A stretch of 11,009 bases of DNA from Rhizobium sp. Q54 (GTDB lineage Bacteria > Pseudomonadota > Alphaproteobacteria > SMXS01), in contig CAMBYA010000046.1 of the NCBI GenBank assembly GCA_945872035.1, positions 1 through 11,009 on the forward strand. The letters are read 5' to 3'. This document shows positions 1-7,465 of this stretch, one piece after another. The notes below the pieces were generated by a model that made no database searches, was not told the DNA's origin, and saw nothing but the letters and a program-made list of their open reading frames with translations. Both the position numbers and the translations under genes were made by a program. Position 1 is the first letter of the stretch. Each line of letters opens with the position of its first letter.

Positions 1-669
<669 letters not shown>

Positions 670-692
670 CGGTTCTGGCATCGGAGACGCGA

Positions 693-719
693 CGGGAGGC
701 TTCGGCCTCCCGTTTTTTT
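693..719 (+). terminator. Intrinsic terminator of acnA
   Basis: A perfect 8-bp stem CGGGAGGC/GCCTCCCG (693-700 and 705-712) closes a TTCG tetraloop, the very stable C(UUCG)G type. Seven T follow at 713-719. It starts 24 bases after the acnA stop. Read on the minus strand the hairpin has no T tract after it, so it should not efficiently stop the convergent operon. Confidence 0.95.
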
Positions 720-771
720 CGAATGGGCTGCCGGCCGGGCATGACCCGGATGGATCGCGGGCGGACTCTGC

Positions 772-1332
772 TCAGAAGTCGTTCCGAATCCTGTTGTATC
801 CTTCGACCAGGGCAAGATTTGTTTCCGTGACGCTTTCGGAAAAGGAGGCGACGTCCACAGTGACCTGTGGAATGACCTTCAGGTCCTCATCCGAGTGCAC
901 CGTGGTCGTCGAGGGAACGTGAAAGCGGGGAGGCAGGTGGCATCCTTCGACGACGGAGTTGTGCCGGACGACCGCGCCGTCGCCGACAACGCAGTTGAAG
1001 AGAACCGAATTGAAGCCGACGAAGACATCGTCGCCAACCGTGCAAGGACCATGCACGATCGAGCGGTGGGCGATGGATGTACGCGAGCCGATGGTGACGG
1101 CGGCGCCGGCTTTGGAATGAATCACCACGCCATCCTGGATGTTCGATCCTTGGCCGATCGAGATCGGCTCCATCTGTCCGAACTCGTCGGTCTCGTCCGC
1201 GCGCACCACCGCATACGGTCCCACAAAAACATTCGCCTTGATGATGACCTTCCCGCAGATGATCGCCGTGGGATCGACGAAGGCGCTGGCGTCGATCGTG
1301 GGCCAGTCGCCGCATGGATTTCGCCGAATCAT
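772..1332 (-). CDS. Gamma-class carbonic anhydrase family protein
   Basis: This 186-aa left-handed beta-helix protein probably interconverts CO2 and bicarbonate in the cytoplasm as a trimer. Hexapeptide-type repeats run from about residue 15 to 145. The three zinc-ligand histidines of the Cam/CamH family are present at H72 (GVVIH), H89 (SIAH) and H94 (SIVH). The neighbouring active-site residues R44, E47, N64, Q66 and D67 are also kept. The acidic loop of archaeal Cam that carries the extra proton-shuttle Glu is missing, so it is CamH-like. The start at 1332 is chosen over longer in-frame options because AAGGAG lies 8 bases upstream; the longer forms run into the cobW gene. It is the last gene of the leftward operon, 46 bp after the ZigA-type GTPase. 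As I recall, gamma-CA genes occur in Pseudomonas Zur-regulated clusters beside cobW and folE genes. Enzymatic activity is likely but unproven. Confidence 0.9.
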   Translation of the reverse strand: MIRRNPCGDWPTIDASAFVDPTAIICGKVIIKANVFVGPYAVVRADETDEFGQMEPISIGQGSNIQDGVVIHSKAGAAVTIGSRTSIAHRSIVHGPCTVGDDVFVGFNSVLFNCVVGDGAVVRHNSVVEGCHLPPRFHVPSTTTVHSDEDLKVIPQVTVDVASFSESVTETNLALVEGYNRIRNDF

Positions 1333-1378
1333 GGCGTCCACTCCTTGGGCACCCTCGATCCGCGGCAGGTCACGCGCG

Positions 1379-2590
1379 TCATGCCGACGCTTCCGCGCGT
1401 TTCCACTCGGGGAAGGGGTCGCGCAGATGCCTCCAGAGGCCCGGCTCGAATGTGTCGTCATCACCGGGGACAAGGCAGGCGTCCAGCCATTCCCGGATGG
1501 TGGTCTCGTCCATATGGGCGCCAATGAACACGAGTTCCTGACGCCGGTCGCCAAAGGCCGGATGCCAGTTCCGCTTGATGAGCGCATGCCATTCCGGCGC
1601 GTCCGGCCACTGGGAACGTGGAATATTGGCCCACCAGATGCCCATGGCCTCGTGGCGGACCAGCGCGCCTGCCTGGCTCAGTTCGCCGACCCATTCCGGC
1701 CGGGTCGCCAGCCAGAAATGTCCCTTGGCACGGATCACGCCCGGCCATGACGAATTGATGAAACGATGGAGCTTCTCCGGGTCGAACGGGCGACGCGCCC
1801 GGTAAACGAAGCTCCGGATGCCATACTCCTCGGTTTCGGGGGTGTGCTCCGCGAAGCCGTAGAGCTCCTTGAACCAAAGGGGATGTTCCTGCGCCTTGTC
1901 GTAATCGAAGCGGCCCGTGTTCAGCACCCGGTCCAGCGCGACCTTCGCAAAACTCGTCTCGACAATGTCTGCATCGGGATTGAGGGATCTGATGATCTGC
2001 AAGGCCGCGGCCCTGCCTTCCGGCGATGCCGCATCCAACTTGTTCAGGAGGATAACGTCAGCGAATTCGATCTGATCCACCAGCAGATCGACGAGCGTCC
2101 GTTGATCTTCCTCGCCCAGGGATTCACCCCGGTCGCGCAGGAAATCGGAGGAGGAATAGTTCCGCAGAAGATTGGCTGCGTCGACGACGGTCACCATCGT
2201 ATCGAGCCGCGCGACATCGCCGAGGCTGACGCCGGCCTCGTCCCGGAAGTCGAACGTCGCGGCCACCGGAAGGGGCTCCGAGATGCCCGTGGATTCGATC
2301 AGCAGGTAGTCGAACCTTCCGGCCTCGGCCAGCCGCCGAACCTCCAGCAACAGGTCGTCACGCAGGGTGCAGCAGATGCATCCGTTGGTCATCTCGACCA
2401 GTTTCTCATCGGTGCGACTCAGATCGGCGCCGCCTTCCCGTAACAGGTCGGCGTCGATGTTGACCTCGCTCATGTCGTTGACGATGACCGCGACCCGCTT
2501 GCCTTCGCGGTTGTTCAGGATGTGATTCATCAATGTGGTCTTCCCCGCCCCCAGAAATCCTGAAAGCACGGTTACCGGTAGCTTCTGCAT
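1379..2590 (-). CDS. zigA: ZigA/ZagA-type COG0523 zinc metallochaperone GTPase
   Basis: This 403-aa G3E-family GTPase probably delivers zinc to client proteins at the cost of GTP. Visible motifs are Walker [10 protein letters not shown] (11-19), the metal-binding GCICC (70-74), the Walker B-type region LLIESTG (96-102) and the guanine-specifying NKLD (183-186). The C-terminal CobW_C domain (about 255-370) has [12 protein letters not shown] (289-300), the form seen in B. subtilis YciC/ZagA and Acinetobacter ZigA, and the length fits that subgroup. It has no long His tract, unlike the second COG0523 protein here. The ATG at 2590 has AAGGAG (2597-2602) six bases upstream; a TTG at 2608 would overlap that site and is less likely. 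It lies 60 bp after the 91-aa gene in the folE operon. B. subtilis ZagA is reported to serve FolE, so co-transcription with folE is suggestive. Confidence 0.92.
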   Translation of the reverse strand: MQKLPVTVLSGFLGAGKTTLMNHILNNREGKRVAVIVNDMSEVNIDADLLREGGADLSRTDEKLVEMTNGCICCTLRDDLLLEVRRLAEAGRFDYLLIESTGISEPLPVAATFDFRDEAGVSLGDVARLDTMVTVVDAANLLRNYSSSDFLRDRGESLGEEDQRTLVDLLVDQIEFADVILLNKLDAASPEGRAAALQIIRSLNPDADIVETSFAKVALDRVLNTGRFDYDKAQEHPLWFKELYGFAEHTPETEEYGIRSFVYRARRPFDPEKLHRFINSSWPGVIRAKGHFWLATRPEWVGELSQAGALVRHEAMGIWWANIPRSQWPDAPEWHALIKRNWHPAFGDRRQELVFIGAHMDETTIREWLDACLVPGDDDTFEPGLWRHLRDPFPEWKRAEASA

Positions 2591-2650
2591 TATCCTCTCC
2601 TTACACAACAGTCGGCATCGATCATGTCGCGAAGTGGCCGCGACCGGATT

Positions 2651-2926
2651 TCAATGTGTCAACCGGTCCGGGAATGTCCGCCACGATGTGACTTCCTCGG
2701 CCAGGCTGTGCAGCGTCGCGGCGACAGCCTCCTCTCCGTAAGCATTGACAAGACGCGAGACCATGTCGGTCATGGCGGCAGCGAGGATCGTGTCTTCACT
2801 GATTCCGTCCTGCTCGCAGCGAATGATGGTCTGTCGCAGCGCATCCAGCGCCTCGTTAAACCGTGGCGGCGCGTCGGTCTCATCTTCCAGATCGACGATG
2901 TCCGGAGATCGCTTGAGTGCGTCCAT
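2651..2926 (-). CDS. Small acidic protein of unknown function in zinc operon
   Basis: I do not recognise a family for this 91-aa protein. It is acidic and predicted mostly helical: an Asp/Glu-rich start (about residues 10-17), then amphipathic helices around NEALDALRQTII (24-35) and a second helical stretch to about residue 80. It has one cysteine and only two histidines, so it is not an obvious zinc carrier. There is no signal peptide or membrane segment. Its ATG begins only 2 bp after the hisI stop and lacks a clear Shine-Dalgarno site, which points to translation coupled to hisI. The position inside a tight operon, an intact frame and codon use like its neighbours support a real gene. It could be an adaptor for one of the metallochaperones or metalloenzymes, but this is only a guess from context. 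Confidence 0.75.
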   Translation of the reverse strand: MDALKRSPDIVDLEDETDAPPRFNEALDALRQTIIRCEQDGISEDTILAAAMTDMVSRLVNAYGEEAVAATLHSLAEEVTSWRTFPDRLTH

Positions 2927-2928
2927 GG

Positions 2929-3399
2929 CTACAGCCGCGTGGGGTTCGGCGCGTCGCCATAGACGACCGCAGGGTCAAACACCTTGTCCTGTTCTGAAAA
3001 GCGAAGCGGGGGCGCGCTTGGACGGGGACCGATCGGCACTTCCCGATAGAAGCAGGAACGATAGCCGACATGGCAACTCGCGCCGGAACCCTCGACCAGA
3101 ACCTTCAACCAGACCGCATCCTGGTCGTCGTCGACCCTCAGTTCCATCACCCTCTGGCGAAGCCCGCTGACGCTCCCCTTATGCCAGAGGCAGGCACGGC
3201 TCCGGCTCCAGTAGTATGCTTCGCCGGTTTCGATGGTCAGCTTGAGGGCCTCGGGCGTCATGTGGCCAACCATCAGCACCATCCCGGTCGCGGCATCGGT
3301 GGTGACCGCGACGATGAGTCCAGTCTCGTCGAATCGAGGCGCCAGTTCCTGGCCTTCCTCCACCTGTTCGACGCTGCGTCTTTCGGTGAACCAGCTCAT
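2929..3399 (-). CDS. hisI: Phosphoribosyl-AMP cyclohydrolase paralog with altered zinc site
   Basis: This 156-aa HisI opens the adenine ring of phosphoribosyl-AMP, the third step of histidine synthesis, in the cytoplasm. The family pattern is clear: [11 protein letters not shown] (65-75), the acidic metal motif at 90-94, and [12 protein letters not shown] (106-117). Cysteines C109 and C116, two of the three usual zinc ligands, are kept. The third, normally the Cys of the D-C-D-x-D motif, is Asp here (D90 D91 D92 Q93 D94). All the Asp residues of that motif remain. A short tail (about 133-156) follows the core. The ATG overlaps the folE stop as ATGA (3396-3399). No other his gene is nearby, so this is probably a stress paralog of a housekeeping hisI elsewhere. 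Whether it works with less zinc or another metal is inference. Confidence 0.92.
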   Translation of the reverse strand: MSWFTERRSVEQVEEGQELAPRFDETGLIVAVTTDAATGMVLMVGHMTPEALKLTIETGEAYYWSRSRACLWHKGSVSGLRQRVMELRVDDDQDAVWLKVLVEGSGASCHVGYRSCFYREVPIGPRPSAPPLRFSEQDKVFDPAVVYGDAPNPTRL

Positions 3400-4022
3400 T
3401 GAAGGGCCTGTGACGCACGCGGCAGCATCGACAAGAACTCGCGGCGCGTCGCGGGATCGGTGCGAAACTGGCCAACCATGCGGCTGGTAACGGTGACCGT
3501 GCCCGGCTTGAATACACCGCGGGTGGTCATGCATTGGTGCATCGCCTCAATCACGACCGCGACGCCGCGGGGCTTCAGCACATCGTCGATGGTGTCGGCG
3601 ATCTGAGTGGTGAGTTTTTCCTGGATCTGCAGCCGCTTGGAGAAGACGTCGACCACGCGCGCCAATTTGCTGATGCCAACCACCCGCCTGTCGGGCAAAT
3701 AGGCAACGTGAGCCACGCCAATGATCGGCACCATGTGGTGCTCGCAGTGGGATTCCAGCCGGATGCCGCGCAATACGACCATCTCGTCATAGTCGGCGGT
3801 TTCCTCGAAGGTCGTCGCCAGCAGGCCGCGAGCGTCTTGGGAATAGCCCGCAAAAAACTCTTCATATGCGCGCACGACGCGCTCGGGCGTGCCGAGCAAG
3901 CCTTCGCGATCCGGGTTGTCTCCCGCCCAGCGGATGAGGGTGCGCACGGCCGCCTCGGCCTCGGCACGGGTTGTCACGGAGGCTTCGGCGACGATCGGGC
4001 GCTCCAGTAGCGAGGTGGTCAT
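3396..4022 (-). CDS. folE: GTP cyclohydrolase I, zinc-dependent type
   Basis: This 208-aa FolE converts GTP to dihydroneopterin triphosphate, the first step of tetrahydrofolate synthesis, in the cytoplasm as a homodecamer. The core carries ESHCEHH (90-96) and HQCMTTRGV (162-170), giving the full zinc triad C93, H96 and C164 (E. coli C110, H113, C181) plus the catalytic His pair region. It is therefore the zinc-requiring type IA and not the zinc-independent FolE2. The ATG at 4022 is preferred over a GTG at 4028; GAAGAG (4028-4033 on the complement) sits 5 bases upstream. It is the first gene of the leftward operon, and its start lies 26 bp from the Zur-like palindrome. A zinc-dependent enzyme here fits extra dosage or guarded metallation under zinc stress, not replacement. 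Confidence 0.95.
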   Translation of the reverse strand: MTTSLLERPIVAEASVTTRAEAEAAVRTLIRWAGDNPDREGLLGTPERVVRAYEEFFAGYSQDARGLLATTFEETADYDEMVVLRGIRLESHCEHHMVPIIGVAHVAYLPDRRVVGISKLARVVDVFSKRLQIQEKLTTQIADTIDDVLKPRGVAVVIEAMHQCMTTRGVFKPGTVTVTSRMVGQFRTDPATRREFLSMLPRASQALQ

Positions 4023-4046
4023 TTGCACTCTTCAGAAGGACATGTA

Positions 4047-4075
4047 TTGAAACGTTATAACATATCTTTTACGAT
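4047..4075 (+). promoter_or_regulatory. Candidate sigma-70 promoter of the zur operon
   Basis: A -35-like TTGAAA (4047-4052) and a -10-like TACGAT (4070-4075) are separated by 17 bp. Transcription would begin near 4082. The Zur-like palindrome covers the -35 end and most of the spacer, so binding would block polymerase. This start point leaves only about 8 nt before the ATG at 4090 but about 32 nt before the ATG at 4114, favouring the latter. Confidence 0.5.
4049..4066. promoter_or_regulatory. Zur-box-like operator shared by both operons
   Basis: An 18-bp imperfect palindrome has a perfect 8-bp core GTTATAAC (4054-4061); outside it three of five flanking positions pair. Read on the minus strand it contains ATGTTATAACGT, close to the ATGTTATAACAT core I recall for alphaproteobacterial Zur sites. 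It sits between divergent folE and zur and overlaps candidate promoter elements for each, so one bound repressor could silence both. The assignment rests on motif resemblance and gene context. Confidence 0.75.
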
Positions 4076-4081
4076 GCACAA
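4054..4081 (-). promoter_or_regulatory. Candidate promoter of the folE operon
   Basis: On the minus strand TATAAC (4054-4059) matches the -10 consensus at five of six positions. A weak -35 TTGTGC (4076-4081) lies 16 bp upstream. The -10 falls inside the Zur-like palindrome core, so repressor would cover it. The predicted leader before the folE ATG is about 24 nt and includes its Shine-Dalgarno site. Confidence 0.45.
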
Positions 4082-4113
4082 GAACGGGCATGCTCGAACG
4101 CGGCAGGCATAAG

Positions 4114-4602
4114 ATGGATTTAGGCGACAGACGCGCATGGTGGCGCCGACTTGAGGATCATTGCGCAGCCAACAATATCGCGCTGACTCCGCTCCGGCGT
4201 CAGATGCTGGCACTGCTGTGCAGCGAGGTTACTCCCAAAGGGGCGTACGATCTGCTGAGGGAGCTCGGCGCCAACAGGGGGCGGGCAATCTCGCCTCCTA
4301 CCATCTACCGCTCGCTTGAATACCTGATCGAACGCGGGCTGGTGATCCGGATCGAGAGCCGCAACGCCTATGTGGCCCGGAAACGGCCCGGCATCTCGGG
4401 TGGAGCACTGCTCTATGTCTGCTCCACCTGCAGTTCCATCGTCGAGGCGGAAGTCGCCCCGCTGGACCATTGCCTGAGGAACGTTGCGGCAGGCATCGGC
4501 TTCAGAATCGACCGCCAGATCCTGGAGCTGGAGGGTGTGTGCCAGGGATGCACCGCCTCCCAGACCAGGGTCGAGAACCCAGTAGTTGGAGTTTCCGCAT
4601 GA
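4114..4602 (+). CDS. zur: Zur-like Fur-family regulator lacking canonical sensory zinc ligands
   Basis: This 162-aa Fur-family protein probably represses the two flanking operons by binding the adjacent palindrome. The winged helix spans about residues 20-90, with the recognition region PPTIYRSLEYL (61-71). The structural zinc pairs are intact: C103/C106 and C143/C146, the same numbers as E. coli Zur. The sensory site is not. In E. coli Zur it is H77, C88, H96 and E111; the aligned positions here are I78, R89, a Gly in an RPGISGGA stretch, and only E111 is kept. No histidine occurs between residues 70 and 110, where Fur proteins usually have several. The start at 4114 is preferred from the promoter position, with GGCAGG six bases upstream; ATG 4090 would add eight residues. 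The stop overlaps the next ATG as ATGA (4599-4602). It may sense zinc differently, or constitute a regulator of altered ligand. Confidence 0.88.
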   Translation: MDLGDRRAWWRRLEDHCAANNIALTPLRRQMLALLCSEVTPKGAYDLLRELGANRGRAISPPTIYRSLEYLIERGLVIRIESRNAYVARKRPGISGGALLYVCSTCSSIVEAEVAPLDHCLRNVAAGIGFRIDRQILELEGVCQGCTASQTRVENPVVGVSA

Positions 4603-5720
4603 CCGAAGAGTGGGATCTGGAAGCGCCCGATCAGCGCATTCCCGTCACTGTGCTTACCGGCTTCCTCGGCAGCGGCAAGACGACGGTTCTCAATCATCTC
4701 GTCGACAAGCCCGAGTTTGCCCAGACGCTGGTACTGATCAACGAGTTCGGCGAAATCGGCATCGATCACGATCTGGTCACCCACAGCGTCGAGGACGTGG
4801 TGGTGGAAATGTCGAGCGGCTGCCTCTGCTGCACGATAAGGGGCGACCTGGTGCGTACGCTCCGTGACGCCACGTGGCGTTACGCGAGGGACGGAAAGAC
4901 CTGGTTCGACCGGGTTATCATCGAAACCACCGGTCTGGCTGATCCGATCCCCATCCTCCATACGCTGATGACCGACGATGCCATCGCCCGGCAATATCGG
5001 CTGGACGGCGTTGTCACGGTCGTCGATGTCGTGAACGGCCTCGACACCCTGGATCGCCAGATCGAATCGGTAAAGCAAGCAGCGGTCGCCGACAGGATTC
5101 TTCTCACCAAGGCCGATCTGACGGACGGTGACGCCTTGGCAATTCTGCAGGAGCGGCTCGCCCAACTGAACCCGGGGGCCAACCGCATACTGGCGCCCAG
5201 AGGCATGATCGAGCCGTCGTCGGTCGTCAATCTGGGCCTCTATGATCCGACGAGCAAGAGCGTGGATGTCCATCGCTGGCTCAACGCCGAAGCCCATGAG
5301 GCGCATCACGCGCACCATCATCATCATGACGTCAACCGCCACGGCGATGAGATCAGCGCCATATGCATCGCGCTCGAGGAGCCGATCGAGGAGGAAGCGC
5401 TCAACCTCTGGCTTGACGCGCTGCTCCTCTTTCGCGGGCCGGATCTGTTGCGGGTCAAGGGTATTGTCCATATCCGGGGATTCGACCGCCCAGTCGTCAT
5501 TCATGGCGTCCAGCACATCTTCCATCCGGCCGTGGCCCTCGATAGCTGGCCCAGCGATGACCGCCGATCCCGGTTCGTATTCATTACACGCGGCATCACC
5601 GAGGCAAGTCTGCGCGGCACGCTGGAGCTGTTCAACAGGCTTCCACCGAAGCCGCCGCCCAAACTCGTCCCGCTTGGCGGCGGCGACGACGACATGGTGT
5701 TTTTTGAGGTGCGGCGGTGA
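4599..5720 (+). CDS. COG0523 (CobW-family) GTPase with His-rich segment
   Basis: This 373-aa G3E GTPase is the second COG0523 protein of the locus and belongs to a different subgroup from the ZigA-type one. It has Walker A GFLGSGKTT (21-29), GCLCC (74-78), the Walker B-type region IIETTGLADP (107-116) and a TKAD (170-173) in place of the usual NKxD. A histidine-rich linker (225-248) includes a run of five His before the CobW_C domain (about 250-350). That linker probably binds zinc or a related divalent metal. A likely role is GTP-driven metal insertion or allocation in the cytoplasm. The ATG at 4599 overlaps the zur stop; earlier in-frame starts lie inside zur. Direct coupling to zur suggests control by zinc. 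COG0523 also includes cobalt and nitrile hydratase chaperones, but no such target lies nearby. Confidence 0.9.
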   Translation: MTEEWDLEAPDQRIPVTVLTGFLGSGKTTVLNHLVDKPEFAQTLVLINEFGEIGIDHDLVTHSVEDVVVEMSSGCLCCTIRGDLVRTLRDATWRYARDGKTWFDRVIIETTGLADPIPILHTLMTDDAIARQYRLDGVVTVVDVVNGLDTLDRQIESVKQAAVADRILLTKADLTDGDALAILQERLAQLNPGANRILAPRGMIEPSSVVNLGLYDPTSKSVDVHRWLNAEAHEAHHAHHHHHDVNRHGDEISAICIALEEPIEEEALNLWLDALLLFRGPDLLRVKGIVHIRGFDRPVVIHGVQHIFHPAVALDSWPSDDRRSRFVFITRGITEASLRGTLELFNRLPPKPPPKLVPLGGGDDDMVFFEVRR

Positions 5721-5750
5721 TTCTCGACCTTGCCGCTACGCCGAGACGGC

Positions 5751-6092
5751 ATGCCGCTCTTTGATGAACATATGGTGCGGCACCTGGTCGGCGAAGACTC
5801 CAACGGTGACCTCACGCTTGACCTTCGCGGGGCGACCGAGCAGGAGGCGTGTCTCGCCATCGACGGCCTGCTCGGCTCGTCGGGCCACGGCCCCTCCCTT
5901 AGCGCGGTGATCCTGCTCGATCCGGCGACGCCGACCAGTGGTGAAACCCTGTTTCTCCCGGTTGGCCGCCAGCTTCTCCTTGCACGCAAAAGCGGACGGA
6001 TCATGCGTTTCAGCCCGCTTCCGGGAGCCAATGGCGGCGGCTTTCACGTCGAGTTGTCGGGCCGTGCCGGTTCTCCAGGGCCCGCCGCATGA
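5751..6092 (+). CDS. Small protein with degenerate Smr-like pattern
   Basis: I do not recognise this 113-aa protein with certainty. Its pattern recalls an Smr domain, the small nuclease domain of MutS2 and related proteins: LDLRGATEQEA (23-33) where Smr has LDLHG, a beta-strand SAVILLD (51-57), a helix around 70-80, then RIMRFSPLPGANGGG (83-97) before a final strand HVEL, like the GG-x-G end of Smr. The catalytic His of LDLHG is Arg, and the HGKG loop is absent (DPATPTSG, 57-64). If related, it is probably not a nuclease. It lies 30 bp after the cobW stop in the same frame, and its stop overlaps cysS as ATGA (6089-6092), so it belongs to the operon. No good Shine-Dalgarno site is seen; TTG 5730 is an alternative start. 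No signal peptide or membrane segment is present. Confidence 0.7.
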   Translation: MPLFDEHMVRHLVGEDSNGDLTLDLRGATEQEACLAIDGLLGSSGHGPSLSAVILLDPATPTSGETLFLPVGRQLLLARKSGRIMRFSPLPGANGGGFHVELSGRAGSPGPAA

Positions 6093-7465
6093 CACTGATG
6101 TTTACCAATACTCTCACCCGCCGGATCGAGGCATTCGTCCCCGCGGATCCGGCGCGCGTGACGCTCTATGTCTGCGGTCCGACGGTCTACAATTATGCGC
6201 ACCTGGGCAATGCGCGGCCTGCCGTGGCTTTCGATGTGCTGTACCGGTTGCTGAAGTCCCGGTTTCATCGGGTTGTTTATGCCCGGAACTTCACGGACGT
6301 CGACGACAAGATCAACGCCGCGGCGCGCGCCGCGGACGTGCCTATCGCGGCCATTACCAGCCGCTTCATCGACGCATACCGGCAAGACATGGCCGCGCTA
6401 GGCGTGCTGACACCAGATCTGGAGCCGCGGGTTACCGAGCATGTGCCGGAAATCGTTTCCATGGTCGAACGCCTGCTCGTGCGCGGGAATGCCTATGTGG
6501 CGGAAGGACACGTGCTGTTCCACGTGCCGTCTTTCCCTCGCTACGGCGCTCTCTCGGGCCGAGGCGTGGATGAGATGGTCGCGGGAGCCAGGGTCGAGGT
6601 TGCCCCATACAAGAAGCATCCCGCCGATTTCGTCCTGTGGAAGCCCTCCACCGAGGATTTGCCCGGCTGGAGCAGTCCTTGGGGACGGGGCCGGCCCGGT
6701 TGGCACATCGAATGCTCCGCCATGATCGAGCAAGGTCTCGGCGAGACCGTCGATATTCACGGGGGCGGCCAGGATCTGATCTTCCCGCACCACGAAAACG
6801 AGATCGCCCAGGGCACCTGCGCCCATGACGGCAAGCCCTATTGCGGTTTGTGGATGCACAACGGGTTCGTCACCGTCGAGGGCCGAAAGATGTCCAAGTC
6901 ATTGGGCAACGTGTTGCTCGTCAACGATCTGCTGCGGGAAGCAGGCGGCGAAGCGATCCGCCTTGCCCTGCTCTCGGCGCACTATCGCCAGCCGCTCGAC
7001 TGGTCCAGTACGACACTGCGACAAGCCGAACGCACTCTGGACCGCTTGTACGGGGCGCTTGCCCATCTCGACGATGTGGCGCCGGTTGACACCGGGCCGG
7101 ACTACACGGCGATCGAAGCGGCTCTCGCACACGACCTCAATACGCCGGCCGCCCTCGCGGTGCTGTACACACTGGCGCGCGAATCCCGCGGAGCGCCGAC
7201 GGCAAGAAAATCCGAGATCAAGGGCGCACTGATGCACGGCGGGGCGTTGCTGGGCATTCTGGGTCAGGCGCCAGCCAGAAGCCTCGAAATGGAGCCACGA
7301 GAACCGCTGGACCGTGGATGGATTGATGTCCAGCTCCAACGCAGGAACGCCGCCCGTGCCGGCCGCAATTTCGCCGAAGCCGATCGCATCCGGCGTGACC
7401 TGGAGCAACGCGGGCTGACCATCGAGGATCGTCCGGACGGGACGGTCTGGAGCTTGGGCAGATGA
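6089..7465 (+). CDS. cysS: Cysteinyl-tRNA synthetase, zinc site intact
   Basis: This 458-aa enzyme charges tRNA-Cys with cysteine in the cytoplasm and is near the 461-aa length of E. coli CysRS. It has the class I HIGH motif as HLGN (38-41) and KMSKS (267-271). The zinc site that selects cysteine is complete: C29, C209, H234 and E238, in YVCGPTVY, WHIECSAM and FPHHENE. The C-terminal anticodon-binding region is present (about 400-458). Because all zinc ligands are kept, it is not a zinc-free substitute. It could be a zinc-stress paralog that receives metal from the COG0523 proteins; whether another cysS exists in the genome is not visible here. It starts inside the preceding gene (ATGA) and its stop overlaps the sufE start, so it is coupled on both sides. 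Confidence 0.96.
   Translation: MTLMFTNTLTRRIEAFVPADPARVTLYVCGPTVYNYAHLGNARPAVAFDVLYRLLKSRFHRVVYARNFTDVDDKINAAARAADVPIAAITSRFIDAYRQDMAALGVLTPDLEPRVTEHVPEIVSMVERLLVRGNAYVAEGHVLFHVPSFPRYGALSGRGVDEMVAGARVEVAPYKKHPADFVLWKPSTEDLPGWSSPWGRGRPGWHIECSAMIEQGLGETVDIHGGGQDLIFPHHENEIAQGTCAHDGKPYCGLWMHNGFVTVEGRKMSKSLGNVLLVNDLLREAGGEAIRLALLSAHYRQPLDWSSTTLRQAERTLDRLYGALAHLDDVAPVDTGPDYTAIEAALAHDLNTPAALAVLYTLARESRGAPTARKSEIKGALMHGGALLGILGQAPARSLEMEPREPLDRGWIDVQLQRRNAARAGRNFAEADRIRRDLEQRGLTIEDRPDGTVWSLGR

Noticed and set aside
735..749. Inverted repeat CCGGG/CCCGG after the carbonic anhydrase stop as a terminator of the leftward operon
   Set aside because: The stem is only 5 bp, and no T tract follows on the minus strand. 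The leftward operon terminator is not identified.
3396..4022. folE as a zinc-independent GTP cyclohydrolase (FolE2/type IB), expected in a Zur regulon
   Set aside because: The sequence is the type IA fold with C93, H96 and C164 all present.
4413..5525. Long minus-strand open frame (370 codons) opposite the second COG0523 gene
   Set aside because: The plus strand encodes clear Walker A, GCLCC and CobW_C features. The antisense frame is a by-product of G/C-rich codons.
5718..5750. Possible readthrough or frameshift fusing the second COG0523 gene to the Smr-like gene, since both are in one frame
   Set aside because: A single TGA separates them, the COG0523 protein ends naturally after its CobW_C domain, and the second protein has its own ATG. 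Two genes are the simpler reading.
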